NCBI GenBank assembly: GCA_003313425.1
Contig: NHZP01000045.1
Location: 1-64,000, forward strand
Direction of reading: 5' to 3'
Source: Pseudopyrenochaeta lycopersici
Taxonomy: Eukaryota > Ascomycota > Dothideomycetes > Pleosporales > Pseudopyrenochaetaceae
DNA length: 64,000 nt
The notes beneath the pieces are model-generated. The model was not told where the DNA came from. It searched no databases and worked only from the letters and a program-made list of their open reading frames with translations. Numbering within the stretch: the stretch's first letter is position 1; each line of letters starts with the position of its first letter. The position numbers were made by a program, and so were the translations under genes. This document shows, one piece after another, positions 31,412 through 42,668 of this stretch.

Positions 31412-34400
31412 CTATCCTCCCCCTCTAGTCCTTATGTCCTTATAACTAACCTATAGCTTCTCGTAGTACTACCTAACGTTATTCTGTTAGAGATTATATA
31501 AACACTATTAGTTAGGTCGCTATAGTCTCCTGTAAATATTATTTAAAAAAGAAGTTAGAGTGTAAGATATTATTATTAAAAGAGAAGTAGAAAAATTATT
31601 ATTATAATAGAGTATTGTTATGTAAGCTAGTAGATGTGCTAGTTCTAAACTTTTCTTATCTAGATAAGGAATTAGCTTAGTTAGACGCGTAAGAAGCTAA
31701 GGCTAATAACATAGAAGAGAAGGCGCTAAACGCTCTTCTCACTGCTCGCGCGAAAAAGTATTAGCTTTGTAAACAATAGAAGTTGTTACGCGTTATAAAC
31801 AGTAATAGGTAGATAATTCTAGTTATATCGCAGAAGAGATTAAAGCGTTAGAGGCGATTAAGGATGTTAACTGTAAAGTCGACGTTCTTAAGCAAGAGCT
31901 AATGCCTAGTACTTCTACCTTAGACTAGAGCGTTTTTACTCTATCCTAGCTTAAAGGTAACCCTCTTCCTTCAGGAATTACGTCATTAGACTAGGTTAGT
32001 TGTAGTTCTAATACCCAAGTTCTTTTTGTTCCCTATGGCGGTTGTATTTACTAATTTGTTCCTTGCAGTTTCCTAGGTTTAACTTAAGTTCCTATGTATT
32101 TTCTAAGTCTGGGTAGTCCTTCTATTTCACAAGGTACTCTCTTTCCCTATATTAGTTTTCTATAACCTTAGAGCGTCTTTTGTTAAGGATTTTCTTAACT
32201 TTGTACTCTGTTTCTTCTTTAGTCTCGTACCTAAAGGTCTTCTGTAGTAGCGTTGCTAGGTGCGTAGGTTCTAATAGCTTAACGTAGAACCTTAGGTAAA
32301 TCTTTGCGTCCTTAGGTAGTTCTAATATATACGTAACTAGTCTGTTACGTTATTTAATTAAAAACAGCCTAACTTTAACGTAGTCTAGTCCTTTGCTAGG
32401 TCGTTTTGTGCGTAGGTTTTTTATAAGCAAATATACTTTATCCCCCTTTTTTAGCTAAGGCGCTGTTTTTCTTTTCTTATTAATATATAAAATTTATTAT
32501 TCTTGTTTTTTCTTAAGTCTTTCCTGTAGTTATTTTAATATTTCTTGCAGTTCTCTTACTATCTTAACTATAGCTTCTACTTTAATACTTAAGAAATTTC
32601 TTTTAAATAGGTTTAGGTGTTTCCTATAATAGGCGTAGAATATTATTTTACCTATTACTTTAGATTTACTATTATTAAACGCGATTTATGCTATAGGTAA
32701 TAGTAATACCTAGTTATTCTATTATTTATTATAATACGCTTGTAGGTATTATTTTAGAGTCCTGTTTATTTATTCTGTTTATCTGTTAGTTTCTAGATAA
32801 TACGCTGTAGATAGCTGTCTTTAAGTACCTATCATAGCTACAAAAGTTAACTAGAAGTTAGATATAAACAGCTTATCCTAATCGCTTATAATAGTCTTTA
32901 GTATACTATAGTGTTAGAATATTTAGTCTTTTATTATTTCTGCGAGTTATAGTGCTGTAAAGTTTTTTCTAAACAGTATAAACTCTGCGTATTTAATATA
33001 TCTATATACTACGTTACATATTACGTTATACTTGTATCTAGTTACTTTGTCCGCAGACTTAGGTAAGTCTGTAATAAAGTCTATTACTATGTCTTCTTAT
33101 AGCCTTATAAGTATCTTAATTACCTACAACTCGCTATAAGATGCGTACGTAGCATATTTATTCTGTTAGTAGGATACGCATTTTTTAATATACGTTTCTA
33201 CCTTCTGCCTTAGGTTTGTAATGTAGTAGTTTTGTTAGATAAGTTCTATAGTTTTTGTAATTCCTAGGTGTCTGTGTATTAGATTACTGTACATTATATC
33301 TTCTACTTAGTGCGTCTGCTCTTCTATTCTCTTTTCTTAGTATATATATAATCTTAAACTTATATTATCCTAAAAGTTCTAACTATCTTACTTATCTTTA
33401 ATTAAGTTATTTTATTATTATAAAGTATATTAGGTTTTAGTAGTCTATATAAATAGTAAGTTCTAAGCAACTTTCTGCATATACTCTCTAATATTGCAGT
33501 GCGTTAATAATAGCTATAAGTTCTTTATTATAGATATTATATTATTTCTCTACTTATAAGAATTTTTAAGAGTAATATGCTATATAGTACTATTTTCTAT
33601 CTTTCTTTTATAAGGCTACTGCTCTAATTATAAGATCTAATACATCTATTTAATCCTTAGTAGCTGTCTACTAGTAAATAATATAAGTACTAGTTTAGCT
33701 GTGCATACTTCTTTTAATTCTTTAAAGGCTTATTACTGTTCCTTTTTCTAGTCCTATTTTTCTTCTTTTTTTATTAGTTTTATTAAGGGTACTGCGATCT
33801 TAGAAAAGTCCTTAATAAACTATTAGTTAAAGTTAATAAATCCTAGGAATAACTAGATATCTTTAACTATCTATAGTGTTTTCTATTCTTAGATTATCCA
33901 AGTCTTAGATTTACTAATCTATACTCCTTATCTTCTAACTATATATCTTAGGAATTCTACTTCTTCTTTATAAAATTTGCACTTTTCTAGTTTTAACTCT
34001 AGGTAGTAGTCTCTTAGTTATTATAGTACTTCCTTAATATAGTCTTAATGCTCGTCTATATTCTTTAAGTAGACTAAAATGTTATCTAGGTAGGCTATAG
34101 CATATATATTAAGATATGCTACTAAGATATTATTTATTAGGTCTTAATATATTACTAGTGCGTTTATTAAGCTAAATAGTATTACTGTGTACTTATAGTG
34201 CCTATATTGTGTCCTAAAGGCAGTTTTCTATTTCCCTCCTTCCTTTATTCTAATAAGGTTGTACGCTCCTCTTAGGTCTAGTGTAGTAAAGTATTAAGCT
34301 CTTATTAATCTATTACGTAATTCTTATATATTAAGTAGTAGGTAGCAGTTCTTTTTTATAATATTGTTTAACTTCCTGTAGTTAATATATAATCTTAGCG

Positions 34401-35659
34401 CTCCATCCTTTTTTAGCGCGAATAGGACAGGGTATCCTGCTAAGGACTTAGATTTCCTAATAAAACCTTTCGCTAAATTTTTATTAATATATTTTTTTAG
34501 AACGCCTAGTTCGTAGTTACTAAGGCGATATATTAGTACGAACCTAAGCTGCTTGCCTTCTATAAGTTTAATCTCGTAGTCCTATAGTTAATATTTTAGT
34601 AGTACTCCCTTTCCTACCATTTTAGTAAATATATCTCTAAATTCCTTATATTCCCTTAGGATTTTTAGAGTAGTAACTAACTCCTTATTCTTCTTAGCGT
34701 TCTCTGCTAGCTGCTAATAAAGTAGCTCTTTAGTTCTTTGCAAAGGTTTAATATTTAGTATTACCTTCTTATCTACTAAGGTATGCAACTGTTGCGTAGG
34801 CATTCTTGCGTTATCTCTAACGCGCATAGACACTCTTTGTTTTGTCTAGTTAATTACTAGGTTGTAGTGTCTTAGCTAAGGCAGTTCTAGTATAACATTA
34901 TAGGTAGCTGTCCTAAAGACGTCTAGTCTAACTTAGTATAATTCAGAGGCTACGTTAAGACTAGTAGTAACCTCGTAGGTTACTATCCCTCCTAATTTTC
35001 TGTTTGCTACTGTTATCTAGTAGGGTTTTTTCTTTAAGACAGGTTATAGCCCTACTTTTAACATAGCTATCTTAGAGATGTAGTTTGCTTATAATCTAGA
35101 ATCTATTAGTGCCTTTAGCTCCTTTCCTTAAAGTCTTACTCTAAGTCTGAAGAGGTTTTCCTCCTCTTATTAGATAGCCCAGCATTATTTCTTAATACTA
35201 TTTAGTTATAGTTAAATCCCTTGTCTAGCTCTAGCCTTCTACTTATAGGAAGGTTCAGCTTCTAATTTCTTTCTAAAAAAGAACTGCTATTAAAGCTGTT
35301 AGTCTCCATTTCTAATTCGTAATGTGTACACCCTGCATTCATATACACCTGCTATAACTTATTAGTACATCGCTTGTTTATAATAATATTTTAGTTTGCT
35401 GTATACTCTTTATTATATCCTAGGATGTGATTTATTATCTGTTTATCCGATAAGTAGTTAATATAATCGTCCTATTAACAGTTATACTATTACTATTTAC
35501 ACGCTCCCTTTAGTATTGGGAAACATCCTTCTTATAGCTTAATAGCGTAGTAGTAGTTATAATAATCGTATATGTAACAGAGGTATAATAATAGTCTGTG
35601 TCAAGGGTTTCTCTAGTTATAGTCGTAGCAGAATAGTTTACGTCCCTTTTCTACTTATA

Positions 35660-37014
35660 CAGTCACAGGACAAAAGTCTGTTCGCCAAGGAGGTTAGCGT
35701 CCACATCACCACTCAAACCCTCAACTTCAAAGCACTATAACATCACGTAGGGTAGACTAAACTAGATAGTTTTTAGCGTAAATTAATCGTAATACACTTA
35801 ATATTTAGTCTAGTAGCCCTGTGCAAGTCTTACAGCGTTAAGGCGGTGTGGCATGCTAGTGATTAGCTTGCGGATTAGTAAGTTAGGGATAGCTGCCTAC
35901 GCCTCTAATAACCCTATTTTAAAGCGATCCTAGTTATCTTTAGACTCTCCTATATAATTAAACTTAGAGTAGAGCTTATAAACCTTCTGTTTAAGTATCT
36001 ACTAGAGATGTTTAATTAGGTTAAGGTCTGGAGAATATGGTGGGAAGTTAACTGTCTATACGCTGTGAACCTCTAACTACTCCTTTAAGAGAGTAGCAGT
36101 ATAGATACGTAAGTTATCCTGCATAAACCTCTTGCTAGCTCTATATTAAGGTAATAGGCCTTCCTTAAGGGCCTAAGTATAACTCTACGCGCTATAGCCT
36201 TTACGTCGTGCTAATAGATCGCGGGTTATAATTACTAGAGGACTACGCCTAACACGACCCCCTGCAGTCATCTATATTAACGCCTATACCATACGAGCAG
36301 ATTAGCGAGCAGTAGTAACCTCATCTATTATCTCATGCCTCTATTTCTTATTAGGTAATCGCTACACCTATAGTATGTCGTGGCCAGAGCCTTAGGCGAT
36401 TAAGCACTCGTTGCTAAACCTGAAGACTGTCCTCTGCTAATTAAAGCTATGCTAATTTACAGCAAACTTAAGACGTAAAATTACTGTAGCTCTATTAATT
36501 TTTAGTCTGCGCTTTACTCTAAACTTATATAATCTAGCTTTAAGGAGGGTACGTTAAATAGTCTTCTTTAATATATAGGGGGTAGCTTTATTAGCTACCT
36601 ACATGCCAGCCTCTTTAAGGAGCTTGTAGTACTTAATTTTTAGGAACTTTCTAGTAAGGCGAAGTAGCTTACGATAATCGCGCCTAGTTAAAATAGGTAG
36701 ACGGCCTATCTAAGGGCGCGAGGTGTTACTAGTAGTAGCCTCCTATCGTTGTATTATCTTCTGAACGCAGCGTTGCGAACAGCTAAGAGTCTCTGCGATT
36801 TCCTTAGTCTGCACACCCGCCTCTTTCTAGGCTAGAACATAATTGCGCTGGCTTTCTAATAGTTTACCTCCCTGCATTTAATTACTACTAATTTCTGTGC
36901 TAAAAACTCTTATTTTAATGTAGTTATATTAAGTTAGAGAAGCAGTGGTTCTGCGCGTTCGCGTGTTGTTGTTCTGGCACGTGCGCGACGCGAACAAACT
37001 ATTGTCCTAGTACT
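35660..37014 (-). mobile_element. Tc1-type transposon inserted in the Gypsy element
   Basis: 1355 bp between TA dinucleotides (35658..35659, 37015..37016), with imperfect inverted ends (CAGTCACAGGACAAAAGTCT versus CAGTACTAGGACAATAGTTT, both continuing GTTCGC). It is younger than the Gypsy host element, since it splits that element's internal region. Confidence 0.85.
35760..36877 (-). pseudogene. Tc1 transposase relic
   Basis: From the ATG at 36877 the translation reads MQGGKLLESQRNYVLA, then AGVQTKEIAETLSCSQRCVQ (helix-turn-helix) and RKLLRLTRK. Near 36020-36050 it shows NFPPYSPDLNLIKHL and a stop, where the family has PPYSPDLNPIEHLW: Pro to Leu and Trp to stop, both RIP-type transitions. 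Confidence 0.8.
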
Positions 37015-38367
37015 GTATAACTACTTTTTATTTTATTTATTATTTAGCGTGTTCTGTAGAGAATCCTTTACACCTAATATTCTTAATTACGTATTCCTAG
37101 TATATATTTTCTTTCTTTAAAGGTTTATACTTTATTTTCTAGTTTTAGTATCTTACGTATATATATTTTCTACTCTGTAGTTTCTATAGTGCTAGTTTAC
37201 CCTATATTTCTTTAATTTTATAGTCTAGTGCTTGCGTTTATGCCTCCTTAGTGCTCCTTATAGCTAGTAGTTAGTCCTAGTTAACTCTAGTTCCTAGATA
37301 TAGCTCTATCAGAACCTTATTATTCTAATCTATTTCCTAAGTAAAAGGGGGTACATGTCTATAGGTCTCTCTTATCTAGTTATTATCCTACTAAGGTAGT
37401 AATAAGGGTCTAGTGCTCTAGTTAGGGGTAGTAACTACCTCCTAGTCTCTAATTTAGGTGTTATTAAAGCTATTAATTATATTAACTTTAAGTTAGGTAA
37501 CTTTATTCTTTTATCTATAATTTTTTACAAAGTATCCCTTCTTCCTACAATTATAGTAATTACCTTTTGTCTTCTCTGTATCTATCTTCTAGTGTCCTAC
37601 CTTCCTATTCTCTTACTTTTTATTAACGTTATCTAAATATATTAGTTCTAGTTTATTAGAAGTATAGTAGCTAGCAGTACAAGTGTTTCTTAGGTAGTAA
37701 ATATAGCCTTTTTATTTACCTATGTAAGTTATTCTTCCTTTCCTATAGCTCTGTAGTTTCTAGTTTAGTTTATATAGGTCGTTATTAATTCTTATATAGT
37801 TATTAATTAAGTTATTAAGGTTTTTAATAACGCATCCTGTTCTTATAAGTCCCTCCCTAACCTATAGTTTTAGGCCCTATTAGAACATTTGCTTAAGAGC
37901 TTTGTCGTCCTATCTAATAATTGTAGAGTACTACTTAAACCTGTTAGCGTAGCCAGTAATAGAGGTGTATTGTTTTAGTTCCTATATATGTTGTTCTACT
38001 GTAACTTTCTCTATTTGCATGCTAAAAATCAATTAGATATGCTTTTTAAACTTATCCTAGTCTTTAAACATTTCTATATTCTCTTTATTAATAATCCCCT
38101 AGTCTATATATCGTTCTAATTATAGCGTAACCTAATCTAGTGCCTTACCTATAAGGTAAGTAATTATAATAGGGGCCTTATTACTTTTATTAATATCTTT
38201 ATAGAGGTAGAAATATAGGTTAAGTTAGAGTAACTATCCCTTAAGGTGTCGTTAGTTACTACTAAACGTGGTAGGTTTGCTAATTAGACGACCTTTAGTA
38301 GTTATAGTTAAAGAGTTAGGGGTAGCTATATATTTGCTAGTGCTACTTATCTTAAGGGTAATTAAAA

Positions 38368-38767
38368 TATTAAAGATCTAATTAAGTAGTTATAATATAA
38401 AGTAACTATTGTTAACTAGTTAGGCTCTTTAGAGTATTCTGTAGATATGCAGTATTAGGTTAGTTAAATACGGAAGTATAGGATAGTAGTATACTTATAG
38501 ATTATCTTAAGTTAATCACAATATGCTATAGGGCCACATTATGCGAGTCTATATACATGATTATCTTATAGGATTCCTGTAAGGCCCCCTCTAGGTTTTC
38601 TAGGTTTATCTCTATCCCATAGGACATAGTCCGTCTTGGCGTGGGTTTTCTAGGATCACGTGACCCTGGCGTCATCGGTTGGTTCAGAGGCTCGGTCTCC
38701 TCGTTGGTCGTCCGTGCCTCCTCCCACATCCTCATAACCGCCGCCCTTCCCACTTCTGTTCGTAACA
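38368..38767 (-). repeat. 5' LTR of the 400-bp Gypsy element, half unmutated
   Basis: Same length as its partner. From about 38636 to 38767 (the upstream end of the LTR in element orientation) the GC content is intact, while the rest is RIPed; the same part of the partner LTR is fully mutated. Confidence 0.9.
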
Positions 38768-38772
38768 GTCTC

Positions 38773-39309
38773 CCCCTAGCCCTAGCACTTAGCTATTGTT
38801 TACGCGTCTCTAATCCCTATTTACCTAAGAATCTGCGTCTACTCTATAAATTTAATAGCTTTAGTAGCTAGCTGTAGCTTATTTAGGATAACCTAAAGGT
38901 TATGTCGTCTAGAGAGGTTTCTAAATACCTAGTTGCAGAGGTCCTTATAGATCCTGCAGCGGAGGAGGATATGCGCGGTAGTCTGTCTCCGCTCTCCGCA
39001 CTCGCACCTTAGGCTAATAACTTCTAGTACTCTTTAGTTAAAGAGAAAGTCCTTTAGTCTAATCTTTTCTGTTCGCATCTGTACTAACAGGGCACTCTAG
39101 CGTTTACTTAGCCCCTTGTAGAGTTACAGCACTTTCTTATTTAGCTGTAGTGTAAGTCTGTACGTAGCTCTGCCTTTAGTATTAGCTTTCTAGCTGTCTA
39201 CCTATGTAATCTGTGCTTGCGTCTTATACTATCTCCTAAGTGTAGACTTTAGTAGGTATAATATTAGGGGACTGTCTGCTAGTAGGCGTTGGCGGCCGTC
39301 CGCCCTCTA
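38773..39309 (-). pseudogene. LINE ORF2, C-terminal end with CCHC motif
   Basis: Minus-strand translation includes LQLYKGLSKRQSALLVQMRT, EKIRLKDFLFN and CECGERRQTTAHILLRC, the C-x-C-x(n)-H-x(4)-C element that closes ORF2 of Tad/I-type LINEs, followed by KLATKAIKFIE. Several RIP-type stops. No reverse transcriptase seen; the fragment is cut off by the MITE at 39310. Confidence 0.65.
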
Positions 39310-39783
39310 TAGGGTGGCAAATGGGTATAGGTTGGGGTTGGGTTGGGTTTGATTACATAAGACCCGTACCCAACCCAGCTCTATACCCAATCTTTATACG
39401 CTAGTGATAGATATAGGTTGAGGTTACTATAAATAGGTTGAGGTTAGGGTTAGGGTTATTAGCCTCGGGTACGTCTGGGTCTGACTAATCACGTCTTTTT
39501 TATATTAGGGCTAATACTAACTAATATGTATCTAAAATAGCTAGTTATACTACTAATTATAGTAAATTATTATGATTACTAAGCAACCCTAGTAGGTACC
39601 CGTAACCAAACCTAAACCTATACGTGCATAACCTTAGCCTTAACCCAACCTAGAGTCCGTGCGACCCAATCCCAACCCATACCTATAGTCCGTGCGACCC
39701 AACCCTAAACCCAACCCACTTATCTATAACCCTATACCCAACCTATACCTATAGCGGGTACCTGTAACCTATTTGCTACCCTA
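39310..39783 (+). mobile_element. hAT-type MITE, copy 3
   Basis: 474 bp, same orientation and ends as copy 1 (TAGGGTGGCAAAT ... ATTTGCTACCCTA). The flanking 8-mers (GCCCTCTA and ATTCTATT) do not match, so the site has been rearranged or mutated since insertion. Confidence 0.85.
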
Positions 39784-39899
39784 ATTCTATTATATAGAAC
39801 GCGTCTAGGAATGCGATTTATACTCTAATGCGTAGGTACTAGCTAATCTAGGTTAGAGAACTAGCTAAGAAAGGTTTAGTTAAGGAAATAAGGGGGCAG

Positions 39900-41650
39900 A
39901 CGCATTCTTCTAGGTATCCTCCTTCTGTTTAGTAAGATTAGCGAACGCATAGGGTAAGAGAAAAAAGGGGGGGACCTTATAGTTCTAGGTGTTCATAAGG
40001 CCTAGACTTACCTATTACGCTACTGTAGCTAATAGGTACTTATAGTAGTAAGAAGATAACTAAAGTTATTAGTAAAATACTACAGTAGTTTAGTATTAGC
40101 CTACTTACTATTAGCTATTTTATACTTAATAACGCTAGAAATAATACTACTACTATTCTTAACCTCGCGTAGTAGATAGGCTTTATCGCACCCTATCGCT
40201 GCCTCCGCTGCAGCCCTTATATACTTAATCTTATTAGCTAGATACTACTCTAGGGTAATAATAATAACGCTTTTAATAATAACGTTAGCTAGCTTATAGA
40301 TAAGAGTAACTTTATGCGTAATTAGAAATAAGGTAGCCTACTTAGTATACTACTAAGCGTTATTAACTATATTAGAAACATATAATAGTATACGCTTTTT
40401 ACTAACTTTTAGCGTCTCTTCTACTATAAGCTACTAGTAAACACTTCTACTAAGGATTATAAAATACTTAAACTAGTTAAGCTAGTTATTATACGCTAGA
40501 ACTTGTACTACTCTACTTTTAACCGTGCTGTTAATCTATAGTTAGCTGTTAACGTATATACTAACTACTATATATAACGCGTACAAGATAAAGACACGTA
40601 CGTAATAAGCAGAGGTAACAAACTACCTAACGTGCAGCTGTAGATGCAATCTAATAGACTAACAGCTACTAATTAGGTAGTAGTTACTAAATATATAGAT
40701 ATGCTAAAGCTACTAAAGTTAGTAATAAAGCGCCTTAAAGTTATAGCAGAAGTAGTTACTATAGCTCTATAGCTAACATTATCTTAGTATTTAAGTATAT
40801 ATTAACTTACTATAAGCAGGGCGTTAAGTCTTATAAGGTAGTTAACTATAACGCGCAGAATAAGGCCCCTAAAGATTATCTAGTAATTAACCTTAGAGCT
40901 GCCTAGGTAAAAGCTAGTTAGTACTACTCTAAGCTTAACCTCTCTCTAGCGTACTACGCAGCTATAATACTCTATCTATACTATAAGCTATACTGCGACA
41001 CTTATAGAGTAATAAGCTAGAGTAGCTAAAGGTAAACAACTGCGCGTTCTACGCGGTATAGGCTAATTACAATATCCTGCCGCACTTAGCAAAGCGGCTA
41101 AAGGTTATCTCTAGCGACATAGATAACGCTATTAATAGCCTTATTAACCCTAGTATTAGCGTTACTAATAACGTAGACAAACTAGATAAGTTTAAGAGGT
41201 AGACGAAATATAAGCTAAAGGTAGAAAAGGACTATAATTACGCCAAGTTCCTAATAAAATACTAGTTAGGGCTGTGCAGTTACTACCCTAACCTTAGTAA
41301 GCTAGTAATTAACGTCCTCTCTATATTAGCTTTAAGTTACAAGTATAAGCGTATATTTAGTAAACTTAGTAACTTTCTTAAACCCTAAAGGCAATTAATT
41401 AAACCTTAGTTACTAGCTACTATACAGTGCGTTAGATAGTAGCGTAAAGCTAGCTTAGATTAGGGTAACAGTACTACTAGGGCAATAATAGCTAATGTTA
41501 AGATAGAGGCTATGTACGGCTTATGCGATTAGGATTAGGACAGCGAGTAATTATATAGGTAAGCAATCTACAATACACTAAACTATTAAGCTACTATCAC
41601 GCTACTAAGCTAAGCTGCCCTCTATTTACTCTATTAAGCTAAATAAGTTA
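39900..41650 (+). pseudogene. hAT transposase relic, RIPed
   Basis: Plus-strand reading near 40118-40260 gives YFILNNARNNTTTILNLA, a few residues including stops, then CLRCSPYILNLIS. These are the conserved hAT blocks (VLDNAxNND and LRCxxHxLNL), with Asp to Asn and His to Tyr as RIP makes. Downstream, lysine- and tyrosine-rich pieces continue to about 41600, where the C-terminal dimerisation region would be, but I cannot read it with certainty. Limits are approximate. Confidence 0.65.
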
Positions 41651-41659
41651 AGTTTGCAA

Positions 41660-42668
41660 TACTAGAACAAGCCCTAAGCTAAGTTTGAAGCTAAGGCTTA
41701 ATTAGCTTGATTGTTAACATGTCTAGTAACTGTAACAAAGTATCGTGAATCTGAATCTTGGTGTTGCAGTATTATTGCGCTAGGCCTTTTCGAGGGCTAG
41801 CGCGCAACGCGACAGACCTGCTCAAAACCTGCGCCCACTGCGCGGAGCGGGGACGACAAGTATTATTCTCTCCCATAGCTGAGTTACAGCAATACAGAAC
41901 CATCCCTTCACTATTATCTGTGGTGTGAAGCAAGTACTATTGCCTGAAACCATACGTTACAGTAACTCTGGTTCCTAGCTAGTCTGGCGGCCCAACTTTG
42001 ACTTAATAGCTAGGTGGCGTTTCAAGAATTAACTAGTCTACTCCCTCCCTAGGTTCTTGTAGTCACCCTCTCGCTTAAGAACGGCTATTGCGATAGCTTA
42101 CACTTGCGCGTAGGTTAGCGCGTAACTAAGGGCTTCTTAATAGAGAATCTAGGCCTCTAGATACTCTTCTTAAATAACTAAAAGCTGCTATTTACTATTA
42201 TAGGCATGCTTGTAGGGCTAGGCACTATTAAAGCGGCCGCGAAGGGTGTTACGGGGTACTCTATGCTAAGTAGCAGCAGTAGCTAAAGTAACCCTAGATT
42301 TAAGGTCTGCAAGTACGTTCTAGACATCTTCTTCTGTGTATCTAGCTATTTAAAGTTAGAGAAGACAGTGTAAAAAGAAAAATTAAAATTAATAAAGAAT
42401 TAAGGTTATAAGAATTAGTATTTAGTTATATTACATGGTAGAGAAGCTTAATTGCGGGGCTGTCGGAAACTACCTGGTGTTGGAAACTACCCTGCTTGAC
42501 TTAATCATCGCTAGCGTATAGCAGAAATTAAGGTGTGCATAGAGCGAGAGTTGTCGAAAAACGAAGCACCTATAGGTTTTTCCGTTAAGAGGGGTTTTCT
42601 GTTGCGCAAGGATGGACGTTACCAGACATTCCCTGAAGGGAACCCGACTTGGCGCGTGTGCAGGGCTA
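41660..42668. other. Mixed RIPed and unmutated sequence, no gene supported
   Basis: 41720-41950 and 42425-42668 are unmutated and GC-balanced; the middle is moderately RIPed. A minus-strand stretch near 42060-42180 reads as a short helical protein segment (YLEAQILYQEALSYA allowing for stops) but is not recognised. The unmutated right part leads directly into the pogo element. Confidence 0.3.

Larger units (their letters stand above)
31412..38367 (-). pseudogene. Gypsy gag-pol relic
   Basis: Read on the minus strand through stops. A gag knuckle lies near 37530 (YYNCRKKG, family CxxC). The protease motif near 35100 reads LIDSRL (family LIDSGA). Reverse transcriptase at about 34290-34070 has FTTLDLRGAYNLIRIKEGG, then TAFRTQYRHYKY, and YLDN in place of the catalytic YLDD. 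RNase H and integrase should follow toward 31500 but are hard to read. Every active-site change seen is a G-to-A or C-to-T transition. Interrupted by the Tc1 insertion between gag and protease. Confidence 0.8.
31012..38767 (-). mobile_element. Complete Gypsy-type LTR retrotransposon, RIPed (target duplication GTCTC)
   Basis: Two LTRs of exactly 400 bp (31012..31411 and 38368..38767) flanked by GTCTC at 31007..31011 and 38768..38772. The element reads on the minus strand: next to the left LTR lies CTATCCTCCCCCTCTAG, the complement of a polypurine tract, so 31012..31411 is the 3' LTR. Coding order on the minus strand is gag zinc knuckle, protease, reverse transcriptase, then RNase H/integrase. 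A Tc1 element is inserted at 35660..37014; without it the length is about 6.4 kb. Confidence 0.9.

Noticed and set aside
38526..38871. Two 75-codon ORFs around the Gypsy LTR end
   Set aside because: They lie in the unmutated half of the LTR; non-coding in other copies.
39310..39783. 8-bp target duplication for MITE copy 3
   Set aside because: Flanking 8-mers GCCCTCTA and ATTCTATT do not match even allowing RIP transitions at all sites.
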